DNA of 64,000 bases from NCBI RefSeq assembly GCF_900114095.1, contig NZ_FORV01000005.1, positions 62,001 through 126,000 on the forward strand. Direction: 5' to 3'. Below, one piece after another: positions 15,670 to 23,663 of this stretch. How positions within the stretch are numbered: the first letter of the stretch is position 1; each line of letters starts with the position of its first letter. The translations under genes were made by a program, and so were the position numbers. The DNA is from Sphingomonas sp. NFR04. GTDB taxonomy: Bacteria; Pseudomonadota; Alphaproteobacteria; Sphingomonadales; Sphingomonadaceae. The notes under the pieces were generated by a model. The model did not search any database. It worked only from the letters and a program-made list of their open reading frames with translations, and was not told the DNA's origin.

Positions 15670-16896
15670 TTGCACAAGCATCATCGCGCGCTGGGGTTAG
15701 CGACCACCCATCTCGGCACCACCCGTGTTGCCGACATCGCTAAGCTTCGTCCGGTCCAGCCGGTAACGCTCGTCCGCCCGCACGCCGCATCGCGTGCGGC
15801 CCGGTTCTTCGCAGAGAAGTTCCCGGGTCGTTCGATGTATGCCGTGAAGGCCAACCCCTCGCCGGATCTGATCAAGATCCTGTGGGAGAGCGGAATCACG
15901 CATTTCGACGTCGCATCGATCGCCGAGGTTCGCCTCGTCGCCGGTGTCGCGCCGGAAGCAACCCTGTGCTTCATGCACCCGGTGAAGGCTGAGGAAGCCA
16001 TCGCCGAGGCGTATTTCGAGTACGGCGTTCGCGTATTCAGCCTGGACAGCATGGAAGAGCTGGACAAGATCGTCCGCGCCACCAAGGGCGCTACCGATCT
16101 CACGCTGTGCGTACGCCTCCGCGTCTCCTCGGATCACTCGAAGCTGAGCCTCGCGTCGAAGTTCGGCGTCGGCCCGGGCGAGAGCAAGGACCTGCTGATC
16201 GCGGTTCGCCAGGTGGCGGATGCCCTGGGCATCTGCTTCCATGTCGGCAGCCAGGCGATGTCGCCGGAAGCCTATGCCAATGCGATGGAGCGCGCCCGCG
16301 CCGCCATCGTCGAGGCGGGCGTCACGGTCGATGTCGTGGACGTCGGCGGCGGGTTCCCGTCCAGCTATCCGGGCATGGAGCCGCCGCCGCTCGAGCGCTA
16401 TTTCGCGACGATCCACCGCGCCTTCGAAAGCCTGCCGATTTCCTATTCGGCAGAGCTGTGGGCCGAGCCGGGCCGTGCGCTGTGCGCCGAATACAGCTCG
16501 CTGGTCGTGCGCGTCGAGCGTCGTCGCGGCGATGAGCTGTACATCAACGACGGCGCGTATGGCGCGCTGTTCGATGCGGCGCATCTCGGCTGGCGCTTCC
16601 CGGTCCGTCTCCTCCGCGAGCCGGATTCGAACGCCAAGGACATGGGCTTCAGCTTCTACGGCCCCACCTGCGACGACATGGATCGCATGGCGGGCCCGTT
16701 CGAGCTGCCGGCCGACATCCAGGCAGGCGACTATATCGAGATCGGCATGCTCGGCGCGTACGGCGCGGCGATGCGCACCGGCTTCAACGGCTTCACTGCC
16801 GGCGACACCGTGATCGTCGACGACGAGCCGATGGTCTCGCTCTATACCGGCGAAGACGAGGCAACTGCGGTTCCCTCGAACGTCGTCAAGCTGTAA
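15670..16896 (+). CDS. Ornithine/lysine decarboxylase-like enzyme (PLP fold type III)
   Basis: Decarboxylates a basic amino acid, most likely ornithine to putrescine; 408 residues, the usual ODC length. The PLP lysine is in 'YAVKANPSP', followed by 'FHVGSQ', the glycine loop 'VGGGFPSSYP', 'EPGRALCAE', and the dimer-completing 'YGPTCDDMD' with the catalytic Cys. The N-terminus is taken at TTG 15670, 9 nt after a GGAGG site; a longer frame upstream has no conservation. A deoxyhypusine-synthase-like gene follows on the same strand, suggesting polyamine synthesis. Length argues against a biosynthetic arginine decarboxylase. Confidence 0.9.
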   Translation: MHKHHRALGLATTHLGTTRVADIAKLRPVQPVTLVRPHAASRAARFFAEKFPGRSMYAVKANPSPDLIKILWESGITHFDVASIAEVRLVAGVAPEATLCFMHPVKAEEAIAEAYFEYGVRVFSLDSMEELDKIVRATKGATDLTLCVRLRVSSDHSKLSLASKFGVGPGESKDLLIAVRQVADALGICFHVGSQAMSPEAYANAMERARAAIVEAGVTVDVVDVGGGFPSSYPGMEPPPLERYFATIHRAFESLPISYSAELWAEPGRALCAEYSSLVVRVERRRGDELYINDGAYGALFDAAHLGWRFPVRLLREPDSNAKDMGFSFYGPTCDDMDRMAGPFELPADIQAGDYIEIGMLGAYGAAMRTGFNGFTAGDTVIVDDEPMVSLYTGEDEATAVPSNVVKL

Positions 16897-16922
16897 CGCT
16901 GCACTCGTAGCGACTGAAGGCA

Positions 16923-17036
16923 CTCCCCTCCCGCTTGCGGGAGGGGCTGGGGGTGGGCCCCCGCCATCCGCATGCCGCATCGTCGGTGGCGAGCGGGCGC
17001 CCACCCCCCGGCCCCCTCCCGCACGCGGGAGGGGGA
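16923..17036. repeat. GC-rich inverted repeat, family B copy 2
   Basis: Two palindromes (CTCCCGCTTGCGGGAG and CTCCCGCACGCGGGAG) in inverted arrangement around 'GGGTGGGCCC'/'GGGCGCCCACCC' arms. It lies between the decarboxylase and the deoxyhypusine-synthase-like gene and may act as a processing or attenuation hairpin. Confidence 0.7.
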
Positions 17037-17096
17037 GCAAGACGGGTTTCCGCGTCCCCTTTGAATGACGGCGGCCATGTGAAAATGGGAGTTCCC

Positions 17097-18176
17097 ATGT
17101 CCGACAGCCTCACCAAGACCGCGGCGGCCAACGCCCCGATCAACGACAACCGCAAGGCTGAGCTGCTTTCGAAGCAGGTCAAGCATATCGACATCAAGAG
17201 CTTCGACGCGCGTCCGATCGTCGACGCGATGAGCGACATGAGCTTCACCAGCCGCGATCTCGGCCGCGCGACCAAGATCTACAACGACATGCTGGCCGAC
17301 AAGGACTGCACGGTCTGCCTCGTGATCGCGGGCTCGACCTCGGCCGGTGGCTGCATGGACCTCTATGCGGATCTGGTGCGCAACAACATGGTCGACGTGA
17401 TCGTCGCCACCGGCGCCACCATCGTCGACATGGATTTCTTCGAGGGCCTGGGCCACAAGCACTATCAGGCGCTCGAGATCCCCGACGACGACACGCTGCG
17501 CTCGCTCTACATCGACCGCATCTACGACACCTATATCGACGAGGAGCAGCTCCAGGACTGCGACTTCACGATCAACAAGATCGCGAACGAGCTGGAGCCG
17601 CGCGCCTATTCGAGCCGCGCCTTCATCCGCGAAATGGGCAAGTACCTGTCGGAGCACGGCAAGAAGGAAAACAGCCTCGTCAAGCTCGCCTATGAGCATG
17701 ACGTGCCGATCTTCTGCCCGGCGTTCGTCGACAGCTCGGCCGGCTTCGGCCTCGTCAAGCACCAGGTCGACCAGATGAAGGCGGGCAAGCCCTATCTGAT
17801 GATCGACGCGGTCGCGGACTTCCGCGAGCTGACCGAGATCAAGATCCAGGCGGGCACCACCGGCCTGCTGATGATCGGCGGCGGCGTGCCGAAGAACTTC
17901 ATCCAGGACACCGTCGTCTGCGCCGAGATCCTCGGCCACGAGGATGTGGAAGTGCACAAGTACGCGGTGCAGATCACCGTCGCCGACGTGCGCGACGGCG
18001 CCTGCTCGTCCTCGACGCTGCAGGAAGCCGCCAGCTGGGGCAAGGTGAACACCGGCATCGAGCAGATGGTGTTCGCGGAAGCCGGTTCGGTGATGCCGCT
18101 GCTGGCGTCCGACGCGTACCACCGCGGCTACTGGAAGGACCGCGCCAAGCGCGGCTGGGCGAAGCTGTTCGCCTGA
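17097..18176 (+). CDS. Deoxyhypusine synthase family protein (probable homospermidine-type synthase)
   Basis: A 359-residue NAD-dependent aminobutyl-transferase fold. The family's catalytic lysine is present in 'EAASWGK', which matches 'EAVSWGK' of eukaryotic deoxyhypusine synthase. Also visible are the NAD-binding 'AGSTSAGG', 'TGATIVDMD' and 'MIGGGVPKNF'. Bacteria have no eIF5A, so bacterial members are thought to join polyamine precursors, giving homospermidine or a guanidino analogue. The neighbouring ODC-like gene and the known homospermidine content of Sphingomonas support putrescine as substrate. ATG 17097 is chosen for its GGGAG site; the ATG 12 nt upstream lacks one. A terminator follows. 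Confidence 0.85.
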   Translation: MSDSLTKTAAANAPINDNRKAELLSKQVKHIDIKSFDARPIVDAMSDMSFTSRDLGRATKIYNDMLADKDCTVCLVIAGSTSAGGCMDLYADLVRNNMVDVIVATGATIVDMDFFEGLGHKHYQALEIPDDDTLRSLYIDRIYDTYIDEEQLQDCDFTINKIANELEPRAYSSRAFIREMGKYLSEHGKKENSLVKLAYEHDVPIFCPAFVDSSAGFGLVKHQVDQMKAGKPYLMIDAVADFRELTEIKIQAGTTGLLMIGGGVPKNFIQDTVVCAEILGHEDVEVHKYAVQITVADVRDGACSSSTLQEAASWGKVNTGIEQMVFAEAGSVMPLLASDAYHRGYWKDRAKRGWAKLFA

Positions 18177-18198
18177 GCCTTTCGGGACCGACAAACGG

Positions 18199-18233
18199 AA
18201 CGGCCGGGGAGCGATCCCCGGCCGTTTTGTTTT
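18199..18233 (+). terminator. Rho-independent terminator
   Basis: A 12-bp stem AACGGCCGGGGA / TCCCCGGCCGTT with a GCGA tetraloop is followed by TTGTTTTG. It sits 22 nt after the stop of the deoxyhypusine-synthase-like gene. Confidence 0.9.
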
Positions 18234-18336
18234 GACGCTGGCAAAGAATGCGAGCGGTCATCGCACGCCTTAGCCCTCCCCTTCGGGGCAAGGGTTATCG
18301 CATTGGAAAAAGGGACGGCCGTAGACCCGAAACCGC

Positions 18337-18433
18337 CGTCATCCCCGCGAAGGCGGTGATCCATTCGCCTGTGCGCTTGAGGAAAGAACCGCGGCACCAG
18401 CGCCAATGGATCCCCGCCTTCGCGGGGATGACA
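18337..18433 (-). repeat. 97-bp palindromic element, family A copy 1 (inverted orientation)
   Basis: Ends are near-perfect inverted repeats (GTCATCCCCGCGAAGGCGG and its complement), with a unique centre. Read on the minus strand, it matches the copies at 22021 and 26959, including the central CGGTTCTTTCC and AAGCGCACAGGCGAATGG. It looks like a non-autonomous MITE/REP-type unit. It lies between convergent genes. Confidence 0.85.
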
Positions 18434-18477
18434 GCGCATTTTTGAACGATCGCTGCCGCAAATTTTATGTGCGATAG

Positions 18478-18582
18478 CCCCTCCCCTTCAGGGGAGGGGT
18501 TGGGGTGGGGCTGTGTCTCACCGAGACAAACAGGCGTTCTGGAATCCCTCCACCCCAACCCCTCCTTGAAGGAGGAGGGGCT
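18478..18582. repeat. GC-rich inverted repeat, family B copy 3
   Basis: Arms CCCCTCCCCTTCAGGGGAGG and CCCCTCCTTGAAGGAGGAGGG flank complementary 'GGTTGGGGTGGG' / 'CCACCCCAACC' segments. It is located just upstream of the stop of the SDR gene, in the same convergent gap as family A copy 1. Confidence 0.7.
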
Positions 18583-18592
18583 TAGTTTCACG

Positions 18593-19366
18593 TCACCCCT
18601 CCACCGCTGCCCGCGCTGCCATGACCATCGCAGTCAGCTGCCCGAGCGTCTCGTCGAACCGCCCCTCGCGCTCGGCGAAGCGCAGCGGCTTTACCCGCTC
18701 GACCAGGATTTCCTGCGGCGTGGGGTTCTGCCCGAACAGCGCCATCACCTCGTCGGCGAAGTCGTCGAGCGGCTGGTAGGTCGCTCGCTGGCTCTGCCCC
18801 GGGGTGATTTCGGTCTGCACGGCGGGCGGCGCGAGTTCGATTACCTCGACGCGTCCCGCCAGCGCCGTGCGCAGCGACACGGTGTAGCTGTGGATCGCCG
18901 CCTTGGTGGCGTTGTAGGTCGCCGCGATCACCAGCGGCACGAAGGCAAGGCCCGAGGTGACGTTGACGATCGCCGCGTCGGGCGCCGCCACGAGATCGTC
19001 GATCAGCGCGTTGGTCAGCCGGATCGGTCCGAGCAGGTTGGTGGTAATCGTCGCCTCGGCATCGCTCAGGTCCCGCTTCGCATCCAGCGCCTCGTAACGC
19101 ATGATCCCGGCGTTGTTGACCAGCACGTTGAGCCCCGGATGCGCCGCAAGCAGCCGCGCCGCGAAATCCTCCACGCCTGCCGCGCTTTCCACGTCGAGCG
19201 TGATCGCGTGCATGTTGGCTCGGCCCTCGCACGCCGCCTCCAACGCGTCCAGCCGTCGCCCGGCGACGATCACGGTATTGCCCGCGTCGTGGAAGCGGTG
19301 CGCGAGTGCTGCGCCGATACCCGAGCCGCCGCCGGTGATCAGGATCGTGTTGCCCTTGGTCTTCAT
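18593..19366 (-). CDS. Short-chain dehydrogenase/reductase, DltE-like
   Basis: NAD(P)-dependent oxidoreductase of 257 residues. Rossmann motif 'TGGGSGIG' at residues 11-18, 'NNAG', and the catalytic 'YNATK' (Tyr near residue 150). The C-terminal half resembles DltE-type SDRs. Of two adjacent ATGs, the second (19366) is 5 nt from GGAGG and is preferred. It is divergent from an HxlR regulator that probably controls it. Substrate unknown. Confidence 0.85.
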   Translation of the reverse strand: MKTKGNTILITGGGSGIGAALAHRFHDAGNTVIVAGRRLDALEAACEGRANMHAITLDVESAAGVEDFAARLLAAHPGLNVLVNNAGIMRYEALDAKRDLSDAEATITTNLLGPIRLTNALIDDLVAAPDAAIVNVTSGLAFVPLVIAATYNATKAAIHSYTVSLRTALAGRVEVIELAPPAVQTEITPGQSQRATYQPLDDFADEVMALFGQNPTPQEILVERVKPLRFAEREGRFDETLGQLTAMVMAARAAVEG

Positions 19367-19427
19367 CATAGCCTCCGGTGCTGATTGCTGGCGGCGATGT
19401 ACGCCGCTAGGCTCCGAACGAAAGAAG

Positions 19428-19459
19428 GCACCCGAAAGATTTATACGCACCCGAAAGAG
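19428..19459. promoter_or_regulatory. Direct repeat, candidate HxlR operator
   Basis: GCACCCGAAAGA occurs twice, 19 bp apart start to start, in the divergent promoter region between the SDR and the HxlR-type regulator, about 10 nt before the regulator start. The near two-helical-turn spacing suits a dimeric winged-helix regulator. Confidence 0.45.
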
Positions 19460-19468
19460 AGTGACTTG

Positions 19469-19870
19469 ATGCCCGCCCCCACCGCTGCGCCCCATGCCGA
19501 CTATCCCGACCTCGACCCGCGCGTCGAAGCGCTGGTGACCGAGGTGATCGGCCGCGTCGCCGACAAATGGACGATGCTGATCCTCGAGGCGCTCACCGAG
19601 CAGGGCGAGTTGCGCTTCACCCAGATCGGCAAGGCGGTGCCCGGCATCAGCCAGAAGATGCTGACCCAGACGCTGCGTCAGATGGAGCGCGACGGGCTGG
19701 TGATCCGCACCATCCACCCGGTGATCCCGCCGCGCGTCGACTATCGCCTCACCGATCTGGGCGGCACGCTGGCCGAGGCGTTCTGCGGCGTTTGGATCTG
19801 GGCGGCGACCCATCTCGAGCGGATCGAGGCGGCACGGGCGGCGTTCGACGCGCGCATCGCCAAGGCGTGA
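19469..19870 (+). CDS. HxlR-family transcriptional regulator
   Basis: A 133-residue winged helix-turn-helix protein. 'VADKWTMLILEAL' and 'FTQIGKAVPGISQKMLTQTLRQME' with 'YRLTDLG' are the HxlR signature. Members usually regulate a divergent oxidoreductase in response to electrophiles or oxidants; here the divergent gene is the SDR. No cysteine occurs in the N-terminal region (the only one is near residue 112), so thiol sensing at the N-terminus, as in HypR/YodB, is unlikely. The ATG at 19469 fits the family length better than an upstream in-frame start. Confidence 0.9.
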   Translation: MPAPTAAPHADYPDLDPRVEALVTEVIGRVADKWTMLILEALTEQGELRFTQIGKAVPGISQKMLTQTLRQMERDGLVIRTIHPVIPPRVDYRLTDLGGTLAEAFCGVWIWAATHLERIEAARAAFDARIAKA

Positions 19871-19879
19871 CCGGCTCGG

Positions 19880-20947
19880 TCAGGGCTGCTCCTCCAGCCG
19901 CGCGACCATCCGCCGCACCGTGTCGATCTGCAGCCCGTGGCGGAGCTGGAAGCCGAACGTCTGGCTATAGCCCCACCAGTCCCAGCAGCCGAAGGGATTG
20001 GCCTGCCAGGTCAGCGGGATGCCGCCCTGCTCCACCGGGATGTTCCACCAGGTCGCCGATCGGTCCACCTGCGGATAGAGCAGGATGATCCGGTTCTTGT
20101 CGGCCCAGCGATTATAGCCGAGCTGCGCATAGATCACGTCGCTGCCGCCGAGCGAATCGACGCTCTGCACACAGCCGTGGAACACCACGTGCACCCGGCA
20201 TCCCGGGGCCGCCCTGCAGTCTGCGGGCACATAGGCATAGCCCGTATCCGCCATCGCGGCCGCACCACTGCCATAGCGGCGCTGGTCGAACGCGATCGGA
20301 CTGGCCGAGAGCGCTGTCGGCGCCTCCTGCTTCAACCCGTAGATGTGGTTCAGGATCTGATAGGGCTGGTCGTAGGGCCGGCCATCGTCGGTGCACTGCA
20401 CGACATAGACTGGCGATTTGTCTTCGCACCGGCCACCCACCTCGGCGGAAACGAAGGCGTGGCTGGCGGGCAGCGCATCGACATAGCGCAGCGCCGATTT
20501 AGGCACGCGCGCGAGCGTGTAGAAGGCGAATACCGAGCGCATCACCGCCGGGTTGACCACCTTGTCGTTGCTGCCGCTGAACAGATATACCCGCTGCCGG
20601 GCGATATTGGACACCGGATCGATCACCCGGTCGCGTGCGAATCCGGTTACTGCGCGCCAGCTGTCCTCCGCGGACCAGGCCCGGTCCATACAATTGGCGA
20701 TCACCGCTTGGGCGCCCAGCCCGGCGAACCGCGCGCCGCAATTGTAGAGCCCGCCCGCTACCACGCCGACGCCCATCACCTCGCTCGACCAGGCGACCGA
20801 ATATTGCACCGCCATGAAGCCGCCCGAGGAAAGTCCCGAGACGGAGACTTGGGTGCGATCCGCCCCCAGCGCGGGCAGTTCCTGTGCGGTGACAAAAGGT
20901 GCCCAGCACAAGCCAAGCAGCGACAGAAGCAACGAAAAGGCGCGCAT
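19880..20947 (-). CDS. Extracellular PHA depolymerase-like esterase
   Basis: A 355-residue exported hydrolase. Signal peptide about residues 1-21 (ends VTA|QE). The lipase box GLSSG is at residues 38-42 with the probable nucleophile Ser40. It contains 'VFHGCVQS' and 'NPFGCWDWWGYS', typical of type-2 short-chain-length poly(3-hydroxyalkanoate) depolymerases (esterase_phd family). It may degrade extracellular or periplasmic PHA; a related esterase specificity cannot be excluded. Convergent with hxlR (9-nt gap). Confidence 0.85.
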   Translation of the reverse strand: MRAFSLLLSLLGLCWAPFVTAQELPALGADRTQVSVSGLSSGGFMAVQYSVAWSSEVMGVGVVAGGLYNCGARFAGLGAQAVIANCMDRAWSAEDSWRAVTGFARDRVIDPVSNIARQRVYLFSGSNDKVVNPAVMRSVFAFYTLARVPKSALRYVDALPASHAFVSAEVGGRCEDKSPVYVVQCTDDGRPYDQPYQILNHIYGLKQEAPTALSASPIAFDQRRYGSGAAAMADTGYAYVPADCRAAPGCRVHVVFHGCVQSVDSLGGSDVIYAQLGYNRWADKNRIILLYPQVDRSATWWNIPVEQGGIPLTWQANPFGCWDWWGYSQTFGFQLRHGLQIDTVRRMVARLEEQP

Positions 20948-21159
20948 CGTTCACCCCCCGGTGACCATGATGATCCGCGCCGCGACCGCTCCCCGGCGAC
21001 CGCTGGACGCAGCTGCGACCTGCACTGTCTGTACCATGATTCGCTGCATCCGCGAAGGCAAAACAGGACGTCCAGCGATCCCCTCGCCAGTCGCGCAGGG
21101 CAACGCTATAGCGCATGACCGCAATTCCCCATGTACGCCGTCAGGACCAGGATCGCCCG

Positions 21160-22002
21160 ATGCTTCGCCCGCTGCTCCCGCTGCTATTGTTAACCATGGC
21201 GGTTCCCGCGCGCGCGCAAGATGAAAGCTCCGGACGATTGGCGGCGCCGTCCCAGGCGACGCTGGTCGCCCGCTATGGCGTCAATCCGCAGCAGATGGGC
21301 GAACTGCGCCTCCCGCGCGGCAAGGGCCCCTTCTCCGTCGCGGTGGTGATCCATGGCGGCTGCTGGGACGCGACACGGGGCGACCTGCGCGACACCGCAC
21401 CGCTTGCCGAGGCGCTGGCGGCACGTGGAATCGCGACCTGGAACATCGAATACCGCCGCACCGGCACCCCCGGCGGCGGCTGGCCCGGCACCTTCGAGGA
21501 TGCCGCCGCCGCGACCGACCATCTCGCGGTGCTCGCCCGCTCCCAGCCGCTGGATCTCGCCCATGTCGCCATGGTGGGACATGATGTGGGCGCGCAGCTT
21601 GCCTTGTGGGTCGCCGCCCGGCCGAAGCTCAACTATCCAATCGCCGGCGCCGTGGCGGTCAAACCGGTGACAGCGGTCGCGATCGACGGGCCGGGCGCCG
21701 ACGCGCAGCTTTGCGGCGACACCGCCGCTACCCGCCTCATGGGCGGCACGCCGGCGGAGAAGCCCGAGGCCTATGCGCTCGCCAGCCCACAGGCGCATCT
21801 GCCGCTCGGCGTCCACCAGCTGATCGTGGCCGGCGCGCTCGGCGATCAGATGGCGCCCTATGTTCAGGCGGCGCTCGCCTCGGGCGACACGGTGGTGAAG
21901 CTCGCCCCGGGCGGCGCGGACCATCGCAACGTGATTATGCCCGGGACGCCGCAGGGGAAGCAGGTGGCGGACTTCATCGCGGCGCAGGCGTTCGGGGAGT
22001 AG
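21160..22002 (+). CDS. Exported alpha/beta hydrolase with Asp at the nucleophile position
   Basis: A 280-residue protein with a signal peptide (ends ARA|QD at about residue 20). The oxyanion motif 'IHGGCWD' is at residues 64-70. The elbow reads 'GHDVGAQ', so residue 142 is Asp where esterases of this type have Ser. Asp nucleophiles are known in haloalkane dehalogenases and epoxide hydrolases, whose overall sequence is different. A C-terminal 'GGADHRN' could supply the His. ATG 21160 gives a proper signal peptide; a frame starting 45 nt earlier does not. The substrate is unknown. Confidence 0.78.
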   Translation: MLRPLLPLLLLTMAVPARAQDESSGRLAAPSQATLVARYGVNPQQMGELRLPRGKGPFSVAVVIHGGCWDATRGDLRDTAPLAEALAARGIATWNIEYRRTGTPGGGWPGTFEDAAAATDHLAVLARSQPLDLAHVAMVGHDVGAQLALWVAARPKLNYPIAGAVAVKPVTAVAIDGPGADAQLCGDTAATRLMGGTPAEKPEAYALASPQAHLPLGVHQLIVAGALGDQMAPYVQAALASGDTVVKLAPGGADHRNVIMPGTPQGKQVADFIAAQAFGE

Positions 22003-22020
22003 CGGGCCCCTAGCCCCCTT

Positions 22021-22117
22021 CGTCATCCCCGCGAAGGCGGGGATCCATTGGCGCTGCAGCCGCGGTTCTTTCCGCAAACGTCCTGGCAAATGGATTCCCG
22101 CCTTCGCGGGAATGACG
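22021..22117 (+). repeat. 97-bp palindromic element, family A copy 2
   Basis: Begins CGTCATCCCCGCGAAGGCGG and ends with the complementary CCGCCTTCGCGGGAATGACG (arms nearly identical). The centre contains CGGTTCTTTCC. Same length and layout as copies at 18337 and 26959. It lies between the convergent hydrolase and pspF genes. Confidence 0.88.
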
Positions 22118-22213
22118 ATCTATGGTTTGAAGAGCCCTTTGCCCTACTGCGAACGCCACTAGCGCCCCTTATCGCTAACCGCTCGCAACAATATCGCGAA
22201 CAGTTCGCAATAC

Positions 22214-23260
22214 CTACCCTCCCGCCCCCAGCAGATCGTGCCGCCGCAAGGCGTGGCGGAGCTGGTCATAGGTCAGCCCCAGCGCTTCGGCGGTGGCGCG
22301 CTGGTTGAAGCGATGCTCGGCCAGCGCCTGCGACAGGAGCTGCTTTTCGAACCGCGAAACCCGCGTCTTGAAGTCGCCGCCCAGATCCGCCGGGGCCGGC
22401 GGCGCGGCGGCAGGCGCGGCAGCTGCCGGCGCGGCCGGCTCGACGGGCGTCTCGACCGGGCTCATCGACGAGGCCATCGGTCGCGGCCGATAGGGCGAGG
22501 CGAAGGGGTCGATCTCGATCCGGTCGATCGGGCCGCCGCGATCCCAGCGATAGACCGCGCGCTCCACCACGTTGCGCAGCTCGCGGACATTGCCCGGCCA
22601 GTCGTAGGACAGCAGCGCATCCAGCGCATGCGGCCCCCAGCCGGGCCAGTCCTGCCATCCCAGTTCGGAGGCCATGCGCCGGCCGTAGAACTCGGCCAGC
22701 ACTTCCACGTCACCACCCCGGTGACGCAGCGGCGGCAAGGTCACCACCTCGAAACTCAGGCGATCGAGCAAATCGGCGCGGAAGGTGCCCTTCTCCACCC
22801 GGCCCGGCAGATGCTCATTGGTCGCCGCGACGATGCGCACGTCCACGCGTACCGGGCGCGAGGAGCCGATGCGGGTGATCTCGCCATATTCCACCGCGCG
22901 CAGCAGCCGCTCCTGCGCCCCCATCGAGAGCGTGCCGAGCTCGTCGAGAAACAGCGTGCCGCCATCGGCTTCCTCGAAGCGGCCGGTGCGCGCCTTGGTC
23001 GCGCCGGTGAAGGCGCCGGCCTCGTGCCCGAACAACTCCGCTTCGATGAGCGTCTCGGGCAGTGCGGCGCAGTTCATCGTGACCAGCGGCTGATCCCAGC
23101 GCGGGCTCAGGCGGTGAAGACGCTCGGCGACTAGCTCCTTGCCGGTACCGCGCTCGCCGATCACCAGCACCGGACGATCGAGCGCCGCCGCCCGGCTCGC
23201 CTGTTCCAGCGCGTCGATAAAGGCCGAGGACTGGCCGATGACCTGGGTGATCCGTTCCAT
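22214..23260 (-). CDS. pspF: Sigma-54-dependent activator PspF
   Basis: AAA+ enhancer-binding protein that activates the divergent psp operon through sigma-54; 348 residues, with no N-terminal sensor domain, as in PspF. Walker A 'GERGTGKE' at 35-42, the sigma-54 contact loop 'GAFTGA' at 82-87, and 'DELGTLSMGAQ' for Walker B. A Pro/Ala-rich linker follows the AAA+ domain, then a C-terminal Fis-type HTH ('NQRATAEALGLTYDQLRHALRR'). ATG 23260 begins with the conserved 'QVIGQS' region. In E. coli PspA inhibits PspF; the same control is likely here. Confidence 0.93.
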   Translation of the reverse strand: MERITQVIGQSSAFIDALEQASRAAALDRPVLVIGERGTGKELVAERLHRLSPRWDQPLVTMNCAALPETLIEAELFGHEAGAFTGATKARTGRFEEADGGTLFLDELGTLSMGAQERLLRAVEYGEITRIGSSRPVRVDVRIVAATNEHLPGRVEKGTFRADLLDRLSFEVVTLPPLRHRGGDVEVLAEFYGRRMASELGWQDWPGWGPHALDALLSYDWPGNVRELRNVVERAVYRWDRGGPIDRIEIDPFASPYRPRPMASSMSPVETPVEPAAPAAAAPAAAPPAPADLGGDFKTRVSRFEKQLLSQALAEHRFNQRATAEALGLTYDQLRHALRRHDLLGAGG

Positions 23261-23360
23261 TCCCCAAGCTTGGCGAATTTTCCCAACTGTTAGCAAGGGC
23301 AATTTGTCGAACTACATTTGTAATCGTCTAAAAGCGGCGATTTTCTGCGGTTTTCGAAAA

Positions 23361-23377
23361 TTGGCACGCCTCCTGCA
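23361..23377 (+). promoter_or_regulatory. Sigma-54 (-24/-12) promoter of the psp operon
   Basis: TTGGCACG-CCTC-CTGCA fits the consensus TGGCACG-N4-TTGCA, with GG and GC at the invariant spacing. It lies 64 nt before the first psp-operon ORF. The upstream ~100 bp toward pspF is AT-richer than its surroundings and is the place to expect PspF and IHF sites. Confidence 0.88.
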
Positions 23378-23440
23378 AAGATGGAGACAAGCCCGATGAC
23401 GGGCAGCTACTTCAACCTACCAAGGTTCAGGAACACGACG

Positions 23441-23548
23441 ATGACCAACCAGATCCACACCCTCCGCAACGCCTTCGTGGCGGTTTCCTTCGCCTTCCTC
23501 GCCAGCGTGGTTCTCACCGCCGGCGCGGTGGCCCCGGCGATCGCCTGA
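23441..23548 (+). CDS. 35-residue hydrophobic peptide, first gene of the psp operon
   Basis: A short frame with an AGGAA ribosome site 7 nt upstream. It encodes a peptide with a polar N-terminus (MTNQIHTLRN) and one hydrophobic helix ending in 'VAPAIA'. It could be an inner-membrane peptide or a secreted leader. It is the first frame after the sigma-54 promoter and is followed by a GC-rich inverted repeat before pspA. Function unknown. Confidence 0.6.
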   Translation: MTNQIHTLRNAFVAVSFAFLASVVLTAGAVAPAIA

Positions 23549-23663
23549 CGCGGGCAGACGAGGTCTCCCCGGCACCGCCTCCCTCGGAGGTGCCGGGGCC
23601 GCCGGAAGGGCCCCCATCCCTTCCGGCGGCACCCCCAAAGAACATACGAAGGAGCGCAATATC

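Noticed and set aside
18593..19813. 406-codon version of the SDR gene
   Set aside because: The extra N-terminus is antisense to the HxlR-family gene; the GGAGG-preceded ATG at 19366 gives the standard SDR length.
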